A stretch of DNA of 64,000 nucleotides from Streptomyces sp. DSM 15324 (GTDB lineage Bacteria > Actinomycetota > Actinomycetes > Streptomycetales > Streptomycetaceae). The first letter of the stretch is position 1; each line of letters starts with the position of its first letter. A model generated the notes under the pieces. That model saw only the letters and a program-made list of their open reading frames with translations. It did not search any database and had not been told where the DNA came from. Positions 9,982 to 17,449 of this stretch are shown in pieces. The position numbers were made by a program, and so were the translations under genes. The stretch lies in NCBI RefSeq assembly GCF_001514285.1, contig NZ_KQ949024.1, forward strand, positions 460,675 to 524,674, read 5' to 3'.

Positions 9982-10998
9982 ATGAACAGTCCCCTCCCCG
10001 CCTCACCGCCCCCAAGACCCACCGGCCCCACCGGTTCGGTCCGCCTGACCGTCCTCGCGGTCAGCTGCGCGCTGTTCCTCGCCGGCTGCTCCGGCGACGG
10101 CTCCTCCGGCCCGGACGGGTCGAGCGGCTCCGGCGCCCGGATGCAGGTCGCGCTGGTCACCCACGGCGCCGAGGGCGACGCCTTCTGGCAGCTCGTGCGC
10201 AAGGGCGCGCAGGCCGCGGCCGCCAAGGACAACGTCGAGCTGAGCTACGCGAGCGACGCCGACGCGGCCGGTCAGGTCCAACTGGTGCGGGACGCGGTCC
10301 GCGACAAGGTGGACGGCATCGCGGTGACGCTGGCCAAGCCGCAGGCGATGAAGAGCCCGGTGGCCGAGGCGAAGGCGGCCGGGATACCCGTCGTCGGCCT
10401 CAACTCCGGTATCGACGCGTGGCAGTCGACGGGACTGCTGGAGTACTTCGGCCAGGACGAGTCCGTCGCGGGCCGCGCGGTCGGCGACAAGCTCGACGGC
10501 CTCGGTGCCAAGCACGCCCTGTGCGTCATCCACGAGCGCGGCAACATCTCCCTGGAGGCCCGCTGCGCCGGTGTGAAGAAGACGTTCGCCGGCGAGACCG
10601 AGATGCTCTACGTCGACGGGACCGACATGGACGCGGTGTCGGCGGCGGTGACGGCACGGCTCCGGCAGGATCCCGGCATCGACGAAGTGATCGCCAACGG
10701 CGCCCAGTTCGCGCTCGCCTCGGTCGACGCGGCGAAGAAGGCGGGCAGCAAGGCGAAGGTCGCCACCTTCGACCTCAACAAGGACCTGGTCGGGGCGGTC
10801 CGCGACGGCGGCGTGCAGTTCGCCGTGGACCAACAGCCGTATCTCCAGGGCTATCTGGCCGTGGACGCGCTGTGGCTGTACCGGACGAACGGCAACATCA
10901 GCGGAGGCGGCGTGTCCCCCGTCCTGACGGGGCCGGCCTTCGTCACCAAGGCCAATGTCTCCGACGTGGCGCGGTTCGCCGCCGACGGTACGCGCTGA
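9982..10998 (+). CDS. Sugar-type substrate-binding lipoprotein
   Basis: A 338-residue periplasmic-binding-protein-family lipoprotein (Peripla_BP_4 / ribose-binding-like fold). Signal peptide with lipobox LAGC (Cys36), then QVALVTHGAEGDAFWQLVRKGAQAAA, typical of the sugar-binding cluster. ATG 9982 is chosen because it gives a normal lipoprotein signal; GAGG lies 11 bases upstream. No sugar ABC permease or ATPase is next to it; conservon 1 follows after 69 bases in the same direction. It may therefore present a ligand to the CvnA sensor rather than to a transporter, or work with a distant transporter. The ligand is not readable from sequence. Confidence 0.82.
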   Translation: MNSPLPASPPPRPTGPTGSVRLTVLAVSCALFLAGCSGDGSSGPDGSSGSGARMQVALVTHGAEGDAFWQLVRKGAQAAAAKDNVELSYASDADAAGQVQLVRDAVRDKVDGIAVTLAKPQAMKSPVAEAKAAGIPVVGLNSGIDAWQSTGLLEYFGQDESVAGRAVGDKLDGLGAKHALCVIHERGNISLEARCAGVKKTFAGETEMLYVDGTDMDAVSAAVTARLRQDPGIDEVIANGAQFALASVDAAKKAGSKAKVATFDLNKDLVGAVRDGGVQFAVDQQPYLQGYLAVDALWLYRTNGNISGGGVSPVLTGPAFVTKANVSDVARFAADGTR

Positions 10999-11067
10999 GC
11001 CGGCGGTCGACGCCGGTCCCCCGACCCTCCCCCGCATCCGCTCCCCGCTGATCACCCTAGGACGACC

Positions 11068-13728
11068 ATGTCTCCACGGACAGGTGCCCGGCGCCGGCGT
11101 CTCGGCTCCATACGTCTCTCCCTGATACTCCTGGCGCTGGTGCCCAGTGTCACGCTCGCCGCCATGTGGGGTGTGACGACGATCCAGATGTTCTCGGAGG
11201 GGATGCGGCTGCGCGCGCAGACCCAACTGAGCCGCTCCACCGGCGCGATGGGCACCGAGGCGGCGATCGCCCTCCAGCAGGAGCGCAGTCTGTCGGCCGT
11301 GTGGCTGGCCTCGGGCGGCGATGCCGCCCGCACCGCCCTGGACGCCCAGCGCAGGAGGACGGACACGGCGGTCGCGAAGCTGGTCTCCCGCGCCGACGAC
11401 ATCCAGCAGGCACCGGAACGGGTCAAGGACCAGCTGTACTCGGTCGTCGCCTCGGTGAGCAGCCTGGAGTACTACCGGGGCCAGGTGGACCATCCCACCG
11501 GCATCACCGCCGCACAGGCCCTGGACCAGTACACCTCGATCATCGACGTCCAGATCCACGCCTTCCAGGCACTCTCGCAGGTCGACGACGGCGACCTGAC
11601 CTCGCAGGCCGGCCCGCTCGTCGCCCTGGAGCACGCGGCGGAGCTGGTGTCGGAGGAGGATCTCCGGCTGACCCTGGCCGGTCCCGAGGGACGGATGGAC
11701 CAGAAGACCTGGGCGCAGTTCGTGCAGTTGGTGAACACCCGGCGCTGGCTGGTGGAGGACCAGATCGTCCCCTCCCTCACCGGGGCCGCGAAGACCGAGA
11801 CCGAGAAGATCCTCACGAGCTACCAGTGGCAGATCCTGCAGTCCATCGAGGACAAGGTGCTCGCGGCCGGGGCCGAGCGGGACAAGAAGGGCCTGGTCGT
11901 CCTGCCGGACGTGCAGAAGCAGTGGCGGGCGGCGCTCATCGAGGTCTCCGACCAGTACGCGATGCTCATCCAGCGGCAGACCGTCTCGCTGCTCCAGAAC
12001 AGCGCGGACGACGCGCGCGCACTGCTCATCAAGGCCGCCTCGCTGAGCGCCGGCGGTCTCGTCGCCCTGCTGCTGTGCGTCGGGATGTCCTGGCGGATCA
12101 CCCGGTCGCTGTCCCGCCGGCTGCGCGGTCTGCGGATGGCGACACTCAGTCTGGCGCAGGAACGGCTCCCCGACGTGGTGGCGCGGCTGGACCGGGGGGA
12201 GACTGTGGACGTGGAATCGGCGACCCCGCCGCTGGACTACGGCGGCGACGAACTCGGCCAGGTGGCAACGGCGTTCAACGCGGCGCAGCGCACCGCCGTG
12301 CACACCGCGGTCGAACTCGCCGACACCCGGCGGGGTTTCCAGAAGGTCATCCTCGGTATCGCCCGGCAGAGCCAGAACCTGGTCAACCTCCAGCTCAGCA
12401 AGCTCGACGCGCTGGAGCGCACCCACCAGGACCCGGAGGTACTGAAGGGGCTGTACGAACTCGACTCCACGGCAAGCCAGTTGCGGCGGTACGAGGAGAA
12501 CCTCGTCATCATCAGCGGGGGCCGGCCCGGGCGCAGCTGGTCGGAGCCGGTGGCGCTGATCGACATCCTGCGCAGCGCGGTCGGTGAGGTGGCCCAGTAC
12601 CAGCGGGTGGAGGTGCATGCCGAGGAGGACCTCTACATCGCGCCGCCCGCGGTGGCCGACGTGATCCATCTGCTGGCCGAGCTGATCGACAACGCGACCT
12701 CGTACTCGCCGCCACCGAGTCCGGTGGCGGTGCGGGCCTCGACGGTGGCCAAGGGGCTGGCGATCGAGGTCGAGGACCGCGGTCTCGGTCTGTCCGAGGA
12801 GGACTACGAGTCCTTCAACGCGCAGTTGGCGGTTCCCCCGCAGTTCGACGTGGTGGCGCTCGCCGACGACCTGCGGCTCGGCATGTTCGTGATCGCCCGG
12901 CTGGCCACCCGGCACGGTATCGCGGTGACCCTGCGCCCCTCGCCGTACGGCGGTGTCACGGCGATCGTCCTGGTCCCGCACGACATCGTGGTCCGCGAGA
13001 CCACCGCCCCGCTCCCCCCGGCCGCCGCCGAGCCGACCGGCCCCGAGCCGACCCGCTCGGAGCCGACCGCCGCCGACCCGGCCGCCGCCGAGCCGGTCGA
13101 CACGATCCGCAGACTGTCCGAGGCCCTGCGGAGGTTCCCGGACGAGCAGGCGCCGGTCCCGGCCGACGGGACGGACGAGGTACCTGCCGAATCCGGTACG
13201 GCCGTGCGGCGTGCCGGTGCCGACGAGCCGCCGCCCCCGCCCACGCCCACGCCCACGCCCACGCCCGGGCCGGACCCCGAGCACGCCCGTCCCCACGGCG
13301 AGCGCCCCGCACCGCTGCCGCGACGCGACAAGGCCGCCGCCATCCAGGAGGCCTCCGCACCGGCGGGCGGCCCGAGGAACACGACCCGCACCCCGGCGTA
13401 CCCGGCCGCACCCGCGGCCGCACCCGGGCTCGCGACCGCCGGTGCCGGGGCGCGGCCGGCCGGGCTCAGGCCGTTGCCGCAGCGCGTTCCGCAGACCAGC
13501 CTCGCCGCCGAGTTGCGGGAGGAGGCGCCGACCTGCGAGGAGGACGGCTTCCCCGACGACTTCACCGCCGAGCGCGCGGCCTCCTCCCTCGCCGGTTTCC
13601 AGCGCGGCACGCTCCAGGCCCGTGACCACGAGGACGCCGATGCCGACAGCGCCGTACCCCCGCCCGGTCCGGCGGTCACCGCCGCAGGCGCCACCCAGAC
13701 CCCGACCCCGCCCGCCGACCGCTCATGA
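11068..13728 (+). CDS. cvnA: Conservon sensor kinase-like protein CvnA (conservon 1)
   Basis: An 886-residue membrane sensor. TM1 (about 12-34), an extracellular nitrate/nitrite-sensing-like (NIT) domain with LQQERSLSAVWLA, TM2 (about 320-340), HAMP, a degenerate dimerisation segment (about 424-487), HATPase domain (about 498-640) with N box LIDNATSYSP and G box EDRGLGL, then a Pro/Ala-rich disordered tail to the end including (PT)n repeats. In conservons CvnA works with the CvnB, C and D proteins like a eukaryotic receptor-G-protein complex. The usual LDH motif after the dimerisation helix reads LDSTASQLRR here, so the His is missing. ATG at 11068. The stop overlaps cvnB by four bases (ATGA). 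Confidence 0.92.
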   Translation: MSPRTGARRRRLGSIRLSLILLALVPSVTLAAMWGVTTIQMFSEGMRLRAQTQLSRSTGAMGTEAAIALQQERSLSAVWLASGGDAARTALDAQRRRTDTAVAKLVSRADDIQQAPERVKDQLYSVVASVSSLEYYRGQVDHPTGITAAQALDQYTSIIDVQIHAFQALSQVDDGDLTSQAGPLVALEHAAELVSEEDLRLTLAGPEGRMDQKTWAQFVQLVNTRRWLVEDQIVPSLTGAAKTETEKILTSYQWQILQSIEDKVLAAGAERDKKGLVVLPDVQKQWRAALIEVSDQYAMLIQRQTVSLLQNSADDARALLIKAASLSAGGLVALLLCVGMSWRITRSLSRRLRGLRMATLSLAQERLPDVVARLDRGETVDVESATPPLDYGGDELGQVATAFNAAQRTAVHTAVELADTRRGFQKVILGIARQSQNLVNLQLSKLDALERTHQDPEVLKGLYELDSTASQLRRYEENLVIISGGRPGRSWSEPVALIDILRSAVGEVAQYQRVEVHAEEDLYIAPPAVADVIHLLAELIDNATSYSPPPSPVAVRASTVAKGLAIEVEDRGLGLSEEDYESFNAQLAVPPQFDVVALADDLRLGMFVIARLATRHGIAVTLRPSPYGGVTAIVLVPHDIVVRETTAPLPPAAAEPTGPEPTRSEPTAADPAAAEPVDTIRRLSEALRRFPDEQAPVPADGTDEVPAESGTAVRRAGADEPPPPPTPTPTPTPGPDPEHARPHGERPAPLPRRDKAAAIQEASAPAGGPRNTTRTPAYPAAPAAAPGLATAGAGARPAGLRPLPQRVPQTSLAAELREEAPTCEEDGFPDDFTAERAASSLAGFQRGTLQARDHEDADADSAVPPPGPAVTAAGATQTPTPPADRS

Positions 13729-14174
13729 AGGACACCGCGATGACACACTCCATCCCCGCCACGAACACCCAGCTCGACCAGTTGCTGACCGGCCTCGTGG
13801 ACCGGGTGGCCGATGTGAACCAGGCCGTCGTGCTCTCCGAGGACGGGCTGGTCGTCAGCAAGTCGACCGGGTTCCTTCGGGAGGACGCCGAGCGGCTCGC
13901 GGCGACCGCCTCGGGTCTGATGAGCCTGAGCAAGGGCGTCAGCATGGACTTCCGCGGCGGCCCGGTGCGCCAGGCGCTCATCGAGATGGCCAACAGCTAC
14001 CTGATCCTCACCTCGGCGGGCCCGGGCGCCCATCTGGTGGTGCTGGCCGGCTCGCACGCGGACGTCGGTGTGGTCGCGTACCAGATGAACATGCTGGTGA
14101 AGAAGATCGGCGAGCACCTGAGCGCGGCACCGCGGACCGGTATCGGTCCCGCCGTCCACGGCAACGGCGGGTGA
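13725..14174 (+). CDS. cvnB: Roadblock/LC7-domain protein CvnB (conservon 1)
   Basis: A 149-residue roadblock/LC7 protein (LDQLLTGLVDRVADVNQAVVLSEDGLVVSKS) of the MglB-like fold. CvnB proteins bind the kinase and the small GTPase and may regulate nucleotide exchange or hydrolysis. ATG 13725 overlaps the cvnA stop; ATG 13740 (MTHSIPATN) is a possible alternative. One base separates it from cvnC. Confidence 0.92.
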   Translation: MKDTAMTHSIPATNTQLDQLLTGLVDRVADVNQAVVLSEDGLVVSKSTGFLREDAERLAATASGLMSLSKGVSMDFRGGPVRQALIEMANSYLILTSAGPGAHLVVLAGSHADVGVVAYQMNMLVKKIGEHLSAAPRTGIGPAVHGNGG

Positions 14175-14175
14175 G

Positions 14176-14532
14176 GTGAGCCAAGGCGACGAAGCGGGCC
14201 GGCTCGTCAGGCCGTTCACCCTCACCGGTGGGCGGACCCGGCCGAGCCGAGCCGACTTCACGCTCATCACGACGGTGACGGCGGTGGACCCGCCGCCCGA
14301 GCGGGCCGCGCGGCCGCAGCCGGAACACGCCCGGATCCTGCGGCTGAGCGCGCGTCCGGTGGCCGTGGCGGAGCTCGCGGCCCATCTCGACCTGCCGGTG
14401 AGCGTGGTCGTCATCATGCTCTGCGATCTGCTGGAGGCGGGCCTGATCACGGCCCGGCCGCCCCGTTCCGTCTCCGGCGCCGCGGATCTGGACCTGCTGC
14501 AGAAAGTGAGGGACGGCCTTGGCCGGATCTGA
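14176..14532 (+). CDS. cvnC: DUF742 protein CvnC (conservon 1)
   Basis: A 118-residue DUF742 protein. RPFTLTGGRT near the N-terminus and a winged-helix-like core (ILRLSARPVAVAELAAHLDLPVSVV...) define the family. Function in the complex is unknown; the fold suggests a DNA- or protein-binding winged helix. GTG start one base after cvnB; it overlaps cvnD by 14 bases, indicating coupled translation. Confidence 0.92.
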   Translation: MSQGDEAGRLVRPFTLTGGRTRPSRADFTLITTVTAVDPPPERAARPQPEHARILRLSARPVAVAELAAHLDLPVSVVVIMLCDLLEAGLITARPPRSVSGAADLDLLQKVRDGLGRI

Positions 14533-15118
14533 GCTCACCGCGGGCGCGGTCGCGGCGCCCGACGCGGTGAAGATCCTCATCGCCGGCGGCTTCGGCGTCG
14601 GCAAGACCACCATGGTCGGGTCGGTCAGCGAGATCGCCCCGCTGCGCACGGAGGAGCCCCTGACCGTCGCCGGTCTGGAAGTCGACGACCTGAAGGGCAT
14701 CGAGCAGAAACGGTCCACCACCGTGGCCCTCGACTTCGGACGCATCACCATGGGCGACGACCTGGTGCTGTATCTGTTCGGCACCCCGGGTCAGCAGCGG
14801 TTCTGGTTCATGTGGAACGACCTGGCCGTCGGGGCGCTCGGGGCGGTGGTCCTGATCGACGTGCGCCGGCCGGAGTCGAGTTTCGCGGCGATCGACTTCT
14901 TCGAGCGCCGGCGCATCCCCTTCGTGGTCGCGGTGAACGGCTTCCACGGGGAGCACCCCTATCCGGCGGAGGAGATCAGGGCGTCCCTGGCGCTGCCGGA
15001 GGGCGTCCCGGTGCTGCTGTGCGACGCGCGGGAGCGGGAGTCGTGCCGGGACGTGCTGATCGCCCTGATCGACCGGGTGATCGCCGATGTCACCCTGGGG
15101 TCGGGCCCGGCTCGCTGA
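14519..15118 (+). CDS. cvnD: Small GTPase CvnD (conservon 1)
   Basis: A 199-residue Ras-like (MglA-type) GTP-binding protein. P-loop GGFGVGKTT (about residues 23-31), switch II FGTPGQQRF, and a conservon-type N-x-F-x-G element (VNGFHG) in place of NKxD. It is expected to be the output switch of conservon 1. The start is a TTG with GAGGG upstream; the next in-frame GTG would remove the strand before the P-loop. The Gln-Gln in PGQQ differs from the PGQE of the second conservon. It converges with, and overlaps by 29 bases, the ankyrin gene. Confidence 0.9.
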   Translation: MAGSELTAGAVAAPDAVKILIAGGFGVGKTTMVGSVSEIAPLRTEEPLTVAGLEVDDLKGIEQKRSTTVALDFGRITMGDDLVLYLFGTPGQQRFWFMWNDLAVGALGAVVLIDVRRPESSFAAIDFFERRRIPFVVAVNGFHGEHPYPAEEIRASLALPEGVPVLLCDARERESCRDVLIALIDRVIADVTLGSGPAR

Positions 15119-15536
15119 GCAGTCCGCCGACGGCGGCCCGCAGGAGGTCGGCCGTCTCCGGGTGCGGGCCCCTCAGTGCCCAGCGCAACGGCGTCCAGCC
15201 GGTGCCGTGGTCCTCGCGGAGCGTGGGGTCGGCGCCATGAGCCAGTAGCACACGGACCGTGTCGGTGTGGCCCCAACAGGCCGCCGCGCACAGGGGAGTC
15301 CCCTCCGCGCCGGGGCCGGCACTCTCGGCGTCGGGCGGCGCGCCGGCCGCCAGCAGGCTGCGGGCGATACCGGCCGAGCCATCGACACAGGCCGCGTACA
15401 AGGGAGTCGTACCGTCGGCGTCGGGTGCCGCGGGGTCGGCACCGGCCTTCAGCAGGCGGTCGACACGCGCGCCCTCGCCGCAAAGGACCGCTGCCGCGAG
15501 GGACTTGGTGAGTTTCTTGCGCCGTCTTCTGTTCAC
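15090..15536 (-). CDS. Ankyrin-repeat protein
   Basis: A 148-residue protein made of about four ankyrin repeats (for example GADPAAPDADGTTPLYAAC, GTPLCAAACWGHTDTVRVLL), preceded by a basic start NRRRRKKLTKS. Ankyrin proteins bind other proteins; no enzyme domain is present and no signal peptide. GTG 15536 is chosen because the ankyrin fold begins right after it; no clear ribosome-binding site is visible and the frame is open upstream. The 3' end overlaps cvnD by 29 bases tail to tail, which could give antisense interference. Confidence 0.75.
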   Translation of the reverse strand: MNRRRRKKLTKSLAAAVLCGEGARVDRLLKAGADPAAPDADGTTPLYAACVDGSAGIARSLLAAGAPPDAESAGPGAEGTPLCAAACWGHTDTVRVLLAHGADPTLREDHGTGWTPLRWALRGPHPETADLLRAAVGGLLSEPGPTPG

Positions 15537-15664
15537 GGCCGCCGAGGGTAGCCGGGACGCGACCTTCCACCGCACGGCGGACTCGCGGACTCGACGTGGT
15601 CGTCGTTCCGCTCGTACGACGACCCCAGGTGGGCTGCTGAGCAACGGGCGGTGGTCGTGCCCCG

Positions 15665-16123
15665 TCACAACTGCGCCGGCCCAGGCAGCAGTTCGGCTGC
15701 CGCGGCCAGGTCCGCGGTCAGCGGGCGGTCCTCCGTGCCGAGGGGCAGGGCGGCTGTCGCCAGGGTGAAGGCGGGGACCGGCGGCGGCACCGGCCGCATC
15801 CGCAACGCGCGTACGTCGGTGACGAGCCACGCGGGCAGCACCGCCCCGCCGCCGCCCGCGTGGCTGCGCAGCAGCCTGAGGCCGTGGCCCTCGTCGCCCT
15901 CCTCGACGCTCACCGAGCGGTGCGCGCCGACGCCGGTGCCGCGGCCGTAGAGCCGTCCCTGGGCGGCGAGGCGCTGGGCGGCCCGCCAGGAACGCACGGC
16001 CCGTTCGCGGGCCTCCGGGGCCACCGCGGGCACGGCCTCACCGTCGGCGAGCGCGACGAGCTCGCCGACGGTGAGGCCGGTGCCGGTCAGGACGACCGGC
16101 ACGGGGTCGGACGGCGTTGCCAA
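15665..16123 (-). pseudogene. Internally deleted aromatic amino acid lyase remnant
   Basis: A 152-residue open frame that looks like the two ends of a histidine/phenylalanine-type (MIO) ammonia-lyase joined together. Residues about 8-95 match the family N-terminus (VVLTGTGLTVGELVALA..., LYGRGTGVGAHRSV..., LRLLRSHAGGGG), while the rest (VRALRMRPV..., TEDRPLTADLAAAAELL) resembles the family's extreme C-terminus. About 350 residues, including the Ala-Ser-Gly that forms the MIO cofactor, are missing, so lyase activity is impossible. The deletion kept the frame open. The only start options are TTG 16123 or GTG 16102, without a good ribosome-binding site. It follows the binding-protein gene at 16146 by 22 bases. 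A small conserved protein cannot be excluded. Confidence 0.6.
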
Positions 16124-16145
16124 GGACGGAAGGCGGCGAGGAACG

Positions 16146-17105
16146 TCAGTCGAGGCCCACGGACTTCAGCCAGGCCTTCGCGACGTCGAGCGGGTCCTTG
16201 CTCTCCAGCTGCACCTGCGAGTCCAGGTCCAGCAGGGTCTTGGTGTCCAGCTTGGCGGAGACGGCGTTGAGCGCGTCCACGCCCTCGTCCGACAGCCCGC
16301 TCTTGTAGACCAGGGGCGTCACGTTCGCGAAGCCGAAGAGGTTCTCCGGGTCCTGGAGGACGACGAAGCCTTCCTTGGTGATGGTCGGGTCGGTGGTGAA
16401 GATGTCCGCGGCCTGCACGGTGTTCTTCTTCAGCGCGGCCTGGGTGAGCGGGCCGCCGGCGTCGAGCGCCTTGAAGGACTTGAACTTCAGGCCGTACACC
16501 GACTCCAGGCCCAGCATGCCCTGCTGACGGGTCTGGAACTCGGGCGAACCGCCGAGCACCAGGTCGGGCGCGATGGCCTTGAGGTCGGCGAGGGTGGACT
16601 CGGAGGTGAGCTTGTACTGGTCCGCGGTGGCCTTGTTGACCGTGACGGAGTCCTTGTCCTCGGCCGGGGAGGACTCCAGCAGCGTCAGCTTGGGGTCGAG
16701 CTTGGCCTTGACCGCGGCGTTCACAGTCGCGAGGGACTTCTGCTCGGCCTTCGCGTCGAGGTAGGCCAGCAGCGAGCCGTTGTACTCCGGCAGGACGGTG
16801 ATGGAGCCGTTCTTGAGGAGGCCGTACGTGGTCTCGCGGCTGCCGATGTTGGGCTTGTAGGACACCTTGATGTCCTTGGCCTTGAGGGCCTCGCCGTAGA
16901 TGTCGGCGATCAGGATGCTCTCGGCGAAGTTGTTGGAGCCGACGACGACGGTCCCGTTGTCCGCCTTGTCCCCCGCGAGCGGGTCGGACTTGCCGTCGGA
17001 GGAGCCGCATCCTGCGAGCAGGGCCGTCGCCGCGGCGAGCGCGACGACAGCCGCGCCGGTGTTCCTGAGGGACCTGGACCTACTGCTGTGGGCGTTGGAA
17101 GTCAC
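16146..17105 (-). CDS. Osmoprotectant (glycine betaine/choline-type) ABC substrate-binding lipoprotein
   Basis: A 319-residue OpuAC-like binding protein. Lipobox LAGC (Cys33), then TVVVGSNNFAESILIADIYGEAL and NIGSRETTYGLLKNGSITVLPEYNG, which are typical of the OpuCC/OsmF/ProX type that bind quaternary amines in an aromatic cage. GTG 17105 gives a proper lipoprotein signal; a longer frame starts at 17186. Its expected partners (two permeases and an ATPase, 22081-24574) lie 5 kb away on the same strand, split off by conservon 2. It is probably the binding protein of that transporter, by homology and proximity. Confidence 0.88.
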   Translation of the reverse strand: MTSNAHSSRSRSLRNTGAAVVALAAATALLAGCGSSDGKSDPLAGDKADNGTVVVGSNNFAESILIADIYGEALKAKDIKVSYKPNIGSRETTYGLLKNGSITVLPEYNGSLLAYLDAKAEQKSLATVNAAVKAKLDPKLTLLESSPAEDKDSVTVNKATADQYKLTSESTLADLKAIAPDLVLGGSPEFQTRQQGMLGLESVYGLKFKSFKALDAGGPLTQAALKKNTVQAADIFTTDPTITKEGFVVLQDPENLFGFANVTPLVYKSGLSDEGVDALNAVSAKLDTKTLLDLDSQVQLESKDPLDVAKAWLKSVGLD

Positions 17106-17449
17106 GGTTCCGTTCCGAGCTCTGGGGGGCGATGAGGAACTGACGAGGCAGGAGCCTGGCCTGATCCAATCCATCCCGTTCTTCATCAGTCAAGAGCACT
17201 TCTGTTACCGATTCGCTTCGTTTCATGGTCAGTTGCGTAGTCTTTGAAAGCCCTTCCTGGAGGTTTAGGGGGCCCTTCGTAATGGATTCTTGACGTAGGG
17301 CGACGTGCTCGATCGATCAGAGAAGCGATATCGTCGCCGGGGTCGGCAGCGGCCACGGCTGTGTGCGGGGACCACTCGGATACCGCTTGCTCACATTCGG
17401 CCACGCGCGTGGCCCGGCACGCCCGCACCACCCCTTCGAAGGAGGCCCG
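17106..17449. other. Divergent intergenic region, binding protein / conservon 2
   Basis: Holds the promoters for the binding lipoprotein (minus) and conservon 2 (plus). A TTGACG (17290-17295) may be a -35 element on the plus strand, but the -10 is unclear. The conservon ribosome-binding site GGAGG is at 17441-17445. No hairpin or riboswitch was recognised. Confidence 0.45.

Noticed and set aside
10003..13629. 1208-residue minus-strand open frame
   Set aside because: Antisense to the lipoprotein and cvnA; a GC-rich shadow without any recognisable motif.
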